Of a DNA stretch of 64,000 bases, positions 61,741 through 64,000 are shown in pieces (the stretch's first letter is position 1; each line of letters opens with the position of its first letter). Where the stretch lies: the NCBI GenBank assembly GCA_039881145.1, contig JAYKKI010000027.1, positions 25,133,001 to 25,197,000 on the forward strand, written 5' to 3'. Under the pieces are notes generated by a model that was given only the letters and a program-made list of their open reading frames with translations, was not told where the DNA came from and did no database searches. The position numbers were made by a program, and so were the translations under genes. The stretch is from Druceiella hillmani. Lineage: Eukaryota; Arthropoda; Insecta; Lepidoptera; Hepialidae.

Positions 61741-62007
61741 GTAGGTAATACTATCGATCTATATATTTAAATCAAACTGGTTAAATAATTGAATCATTTA
61801 TTTGCGAAAATATTTAGATTTTTCATAATACAAGAAGGTTATAAAACAACGATACTAATAAACATAAATGGATCATTAAGCTTTTCCTACGTTGCATTCC
61901 GGAGAGAAATAAATTTAGTAAAATTTTGTTCATCTATAATTATTAAGAGTAAAATGCTAGATTTTACTTGTAATTTGAAATAAAACGACTCGTCCTATAC
62001 TTATTTC

Positions 62008-62045
62008 AAACTGAAGGAGACCATGACAAAGGCAATATTTTATAG
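62008..62045 (+). other. conserved 37-bp block, copy 2
   Basis: AAACTGAAGGAGACCATGAC followed by AAAGGCAATATTTTATAG. It matches 17,663-17,700 and, inverted, 63,471-63,507. In the common frame: KLKETMTKAIFYR. Confidence 0.4.
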
Positions 62046-62060
62046 GTGTAGAGTTCAAAT

Positions 62061-63092
62061 AAATATATTCCACCAGTGGCGTGAAAAAAGGTTATCAATA
62101 TTTATATATATTAAAGAAATAATAACATTTATAATTTTTAACGTTTATAATTTATTTAGAACGCTTGGATAAGTTCAGAATTGAAATTAAAAAATTAATA
62201 TTTCAATGTATGAGCGATAATTTTATTATCTAAAATAGAAAGTAAATTAAAAATTACATTAAATTTCAGTTATCTTTTCAAGATTCTGTTTCTACATCAC
62301 CGCTTATATAATCCACTCATAGACTAAGTGTCGGTCTTCACAACCTTTAAGCAAATTAGTTATTGAATTATACGGGCTTCAGTTATCCATACTTTCTATA
62401 CGTCCGAGTATTTCCTGCTATTTGTAATCTTTGATTAACTTTCAATCAGATTCTTCCGCAAATAAGCGTCATATTCAATTATTCTAAAATTATTTTTCGT
62501 TTTTGTATTCAAATTTTTTTTTACGTACATAATAATTTTGGTTAATTGGTGACAGTTGTATTTGATTTCATTGTAAGGTAAGTATAAATTTCATCTAATT
62601 AAAAATATATTAAAGCCAAATGAAATACAAACGTAAAAAATAATAACTGATAAAAATCACCTACTTATCATGGCTTATATATATTTGTAGCGATGATTTA
62701 TATATATATATTTAAATTTTTTATAACTGAATTGAGATGAATTCAATTACATTTAAATGCACTTTTATATAATTTCTTGCAAATAATATCGTTATAAATA
62801 TATTATTCTCATCCATCCTCTGCTTAATTATAAATTGCATATCGATCTGATTTCACTTCTTTTTAAAGGTTTAAATAATGTTAATTTTAAAAAGTTATTT
62901 TGAACGACGATGTATAAACTTAGAATAGAGTAAGTTTATTACCCTATTATCAATTAATAAGTAGTAGTAAGTTCTTATAAGTAAAATTTTAAAATAATGT
63001 ATTCTTATTTTCAAATGTTACCTATTAATAAGACATTAACAATTATTTTATTTATTTATTTAAAAACTATTTAACTACCATATTAATCAGTT

Positions 63093-63095
<3 letters not shown>
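62061..63095. other. AT-rich sequence, nothing recognised
   Basis: No feature supported. Confidence 0.4.
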
Positions 63096-63144
<49 letters not shown>

Positions 63145-63148
63145 TATG
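63096..63148. repeat. (TA)n microsatellite
   Basis: TA run with a terminal CATATATATG variation. Confidence 0.95.
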
Positions 63149-63470
63149 TACAAGTGATTGTGTGTGTTCGTAGTATATAAAAATATACAGGCGTAACAAG
63201 GATTGCCTTAACAAATCCGAAAGCAGAACCTTGGAAAACAAATTAAAAAGTTTTATGTAATTTTTACTAAAATTTATTTTCTTGTAACAATAATGTTATG
63301 GTTTCTTTTTAATAATTTATAAAATATTCACTTAATGCCGTCAACTCTTTATTCTTTCAAATGGTGTATATAACTAATTTTAAATGTTATATTCAGGGTA
63401 TGAAATACAAATTCACATGACGTTTTCCACAGCAGATTGTTGGTAGAAGATATTTCTTTAAATGCTATGT

Positions 63471-63507
63471 CTGTAAAATATTACCTTTGTCATGACCTCC
63501 TTCAGAT
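63471..63507 (-). other. conserved 37-bp block, copy 3 (inverted)
   Basis: On the minus strand ATCTGAAGGAGGTCATGACA then AAGGTAATATTTTACAG, about four or five differences from copy 2. In the common frame: DLKEVMTKVIFYR, then HSI and a stop. Confidence 0.4.
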
Positions 63508-63656
63508 CAATACAAGTATGGGATCTTATGTACGTCAATTTTGTTAAAGCTTTTTTTATATCTGGACTACACTAAAGCACAGTAGAAGCTGTATGATCAG
63601 TTTCCGCCTATCTGCATCGTTCTTATTAAATATTCTCGTGTTCTTATTAATATTGT

Positions 63657-63698
63657 AATGTTTAGAATTGAATCAAACAGGATTCAATTCTAAACATT
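63657..63698. repeat. perfect hairpin, 18-bp arms, 6-base loop
   Basis: AATGTTTAGAATTGAATC (63657-63674), loop AAACAG, then GATTCAATTCTAAACATT (63681-63698). No mismatch. Confidence 0.95.
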
Positions 63699-64000
63699 TT
63701 CATAAAGAAATCACTCAGTTATTTAGCCAATCTCAATTAAATATAAAGATTGAAATGACCTTTGAAAAGATGTTGCACTAAATTGAATTTACTATAAATT
63801 TTACTTATTTAAAAAAATATACATCTTTCAAGACACCCAAAAATATCATAATTAATATTGTCTGTAACATTACGTTTGTAATACAATTCTCGTGTCTTCC
63901 TCGCCGTAAAAATAAGTTCATTAATTTCTAATCAATTTTTTACTACTGTTATGAGTCTATAATCCATTCATTTATCATAGGTAATTTTGTATTTCCCATA
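63699..64000. other. AT-rich sequence to the window end
   Basis: No feature supported. Confidence 0.4.

Larger units (their letters stand above)
60290..62060. repeat. paralogous segment E (partner of B)
   Basis: Landmarks in common with B, in order: GTTTACGAC.CTT, TACTGGCATGTTATGCTCTG, TGTTGATCGATAAAA, TTTACGTAGTGAAAAATAAT, TATTATCGCCAGTAAACACA, AGTGTAACGC, GGAATAATGTTTCATAACAA, and near its end GAGACCATGACAAAGGCAAT. Two TA microsatellites interrupt it. Confidence 0.65.

Noticed and set aside
1..64000. CRISPR arrays, bacterial operons or riboswitches
   Set aside because: No evenly spaced repeats with unique spacers, no ribosome binding sites or packed genes; the content is eukaryotic repeat DNA.

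Overview
The window reads as gene-poor intergenic or intronic DNA from an insect. It is very AT-rich by eye, has long TA runs, no operon-like packing, and no open frame above 169 codons. I find no intact host protein-coding gene. Every stretch with recognisable protein similarity is a broken mobile element: mariner (three kinds), a DD41D rosa-type element, hAT, probable piggyBac, BEL/Pao, and at least three LINE remnants. Several AT-rich repeats begin and end with variants of AGGGTTCCGTA / ACGGAACCCT, which I associate with moths and butterflies. My working guess is Lepidoptera or a close relative, with moderate confidence; the taxon is not proven by the sequence.

Layout, left to right. 0.4-1.1 kb: possible piggyBac remnant. 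3.4-4.1 kb: satellite-like monomers of about 175 bp. 4.8-5.75 kb: paralogous segment A with a TA microsatellite. 6.1-6.85 kb: LINE reverse-transcriptase remnant. 7.3-8.4 kb: LINE/SINE-type 3' tail and an internally deleted mariner. 9.4-9.7 kb: a 264-bp element that is mostly one near-perfect 232-bp palindrome. 9.9-10.4 kb: segment F. 10.9-12.24 kb: full-length dead mariner with both TIRs and TA flanks. 12.8-13.3 kb: GGTTCCGTA repeat. 13.8-17.9 kb: short derivative of the palindromic element, then segment B. 18.3-19.5 kb: mariner. 19.7-19.9 kb: tRNA-derived SINE. 20-43 kb: mostly AT-rich DNA with one LINE scrap, a degenerate unidentified coding stretch (23.9-24.3 kb), GGTTCCGTA-type repeats, a hAT remnant (32.4-33.0 kb) and several small tandem arrays. 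44.5-47.05 kb: BEL/Pao remnant. 48.7-49.0 kb: third palindromic element. 49.3-50.0 kb: segment C. 50.7-52.1 kb: LINE on the minus strand. 52.4-53.3 kb: segment D. 53.4-55.9 kb: mariner split by a rosa element. 56.7-57.3 kb: segment G carrying a 44-bp derivative of the palindromic element. 60.2-62.1 kb: segment E. Then AT-rich DNA to the end.

Two things go beyond ordinary repeat debris. First, a small element family has four copies (9.4, 13.8, 48.7 and 56.9 kb). Each is flanked by target duplications of about 10-12 bp. The best copy is a perfect-looking hairpin whose two arms each carry a hammerhead-ribozyme-like motif. Second, segments A-F-B (4.8-17.9 kb) and D-G-E (52.4-62.1 kb) are colinear paralogues, with C a further partial copy, so much of the window may be an old tandem or segmental duplication that has since filled with mobile elements. 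The SINE at 19.7-19.9 kb shares its 3' tail with the LINE at 50.7-52.1 kb, which fits a LINE/SINE partnership.
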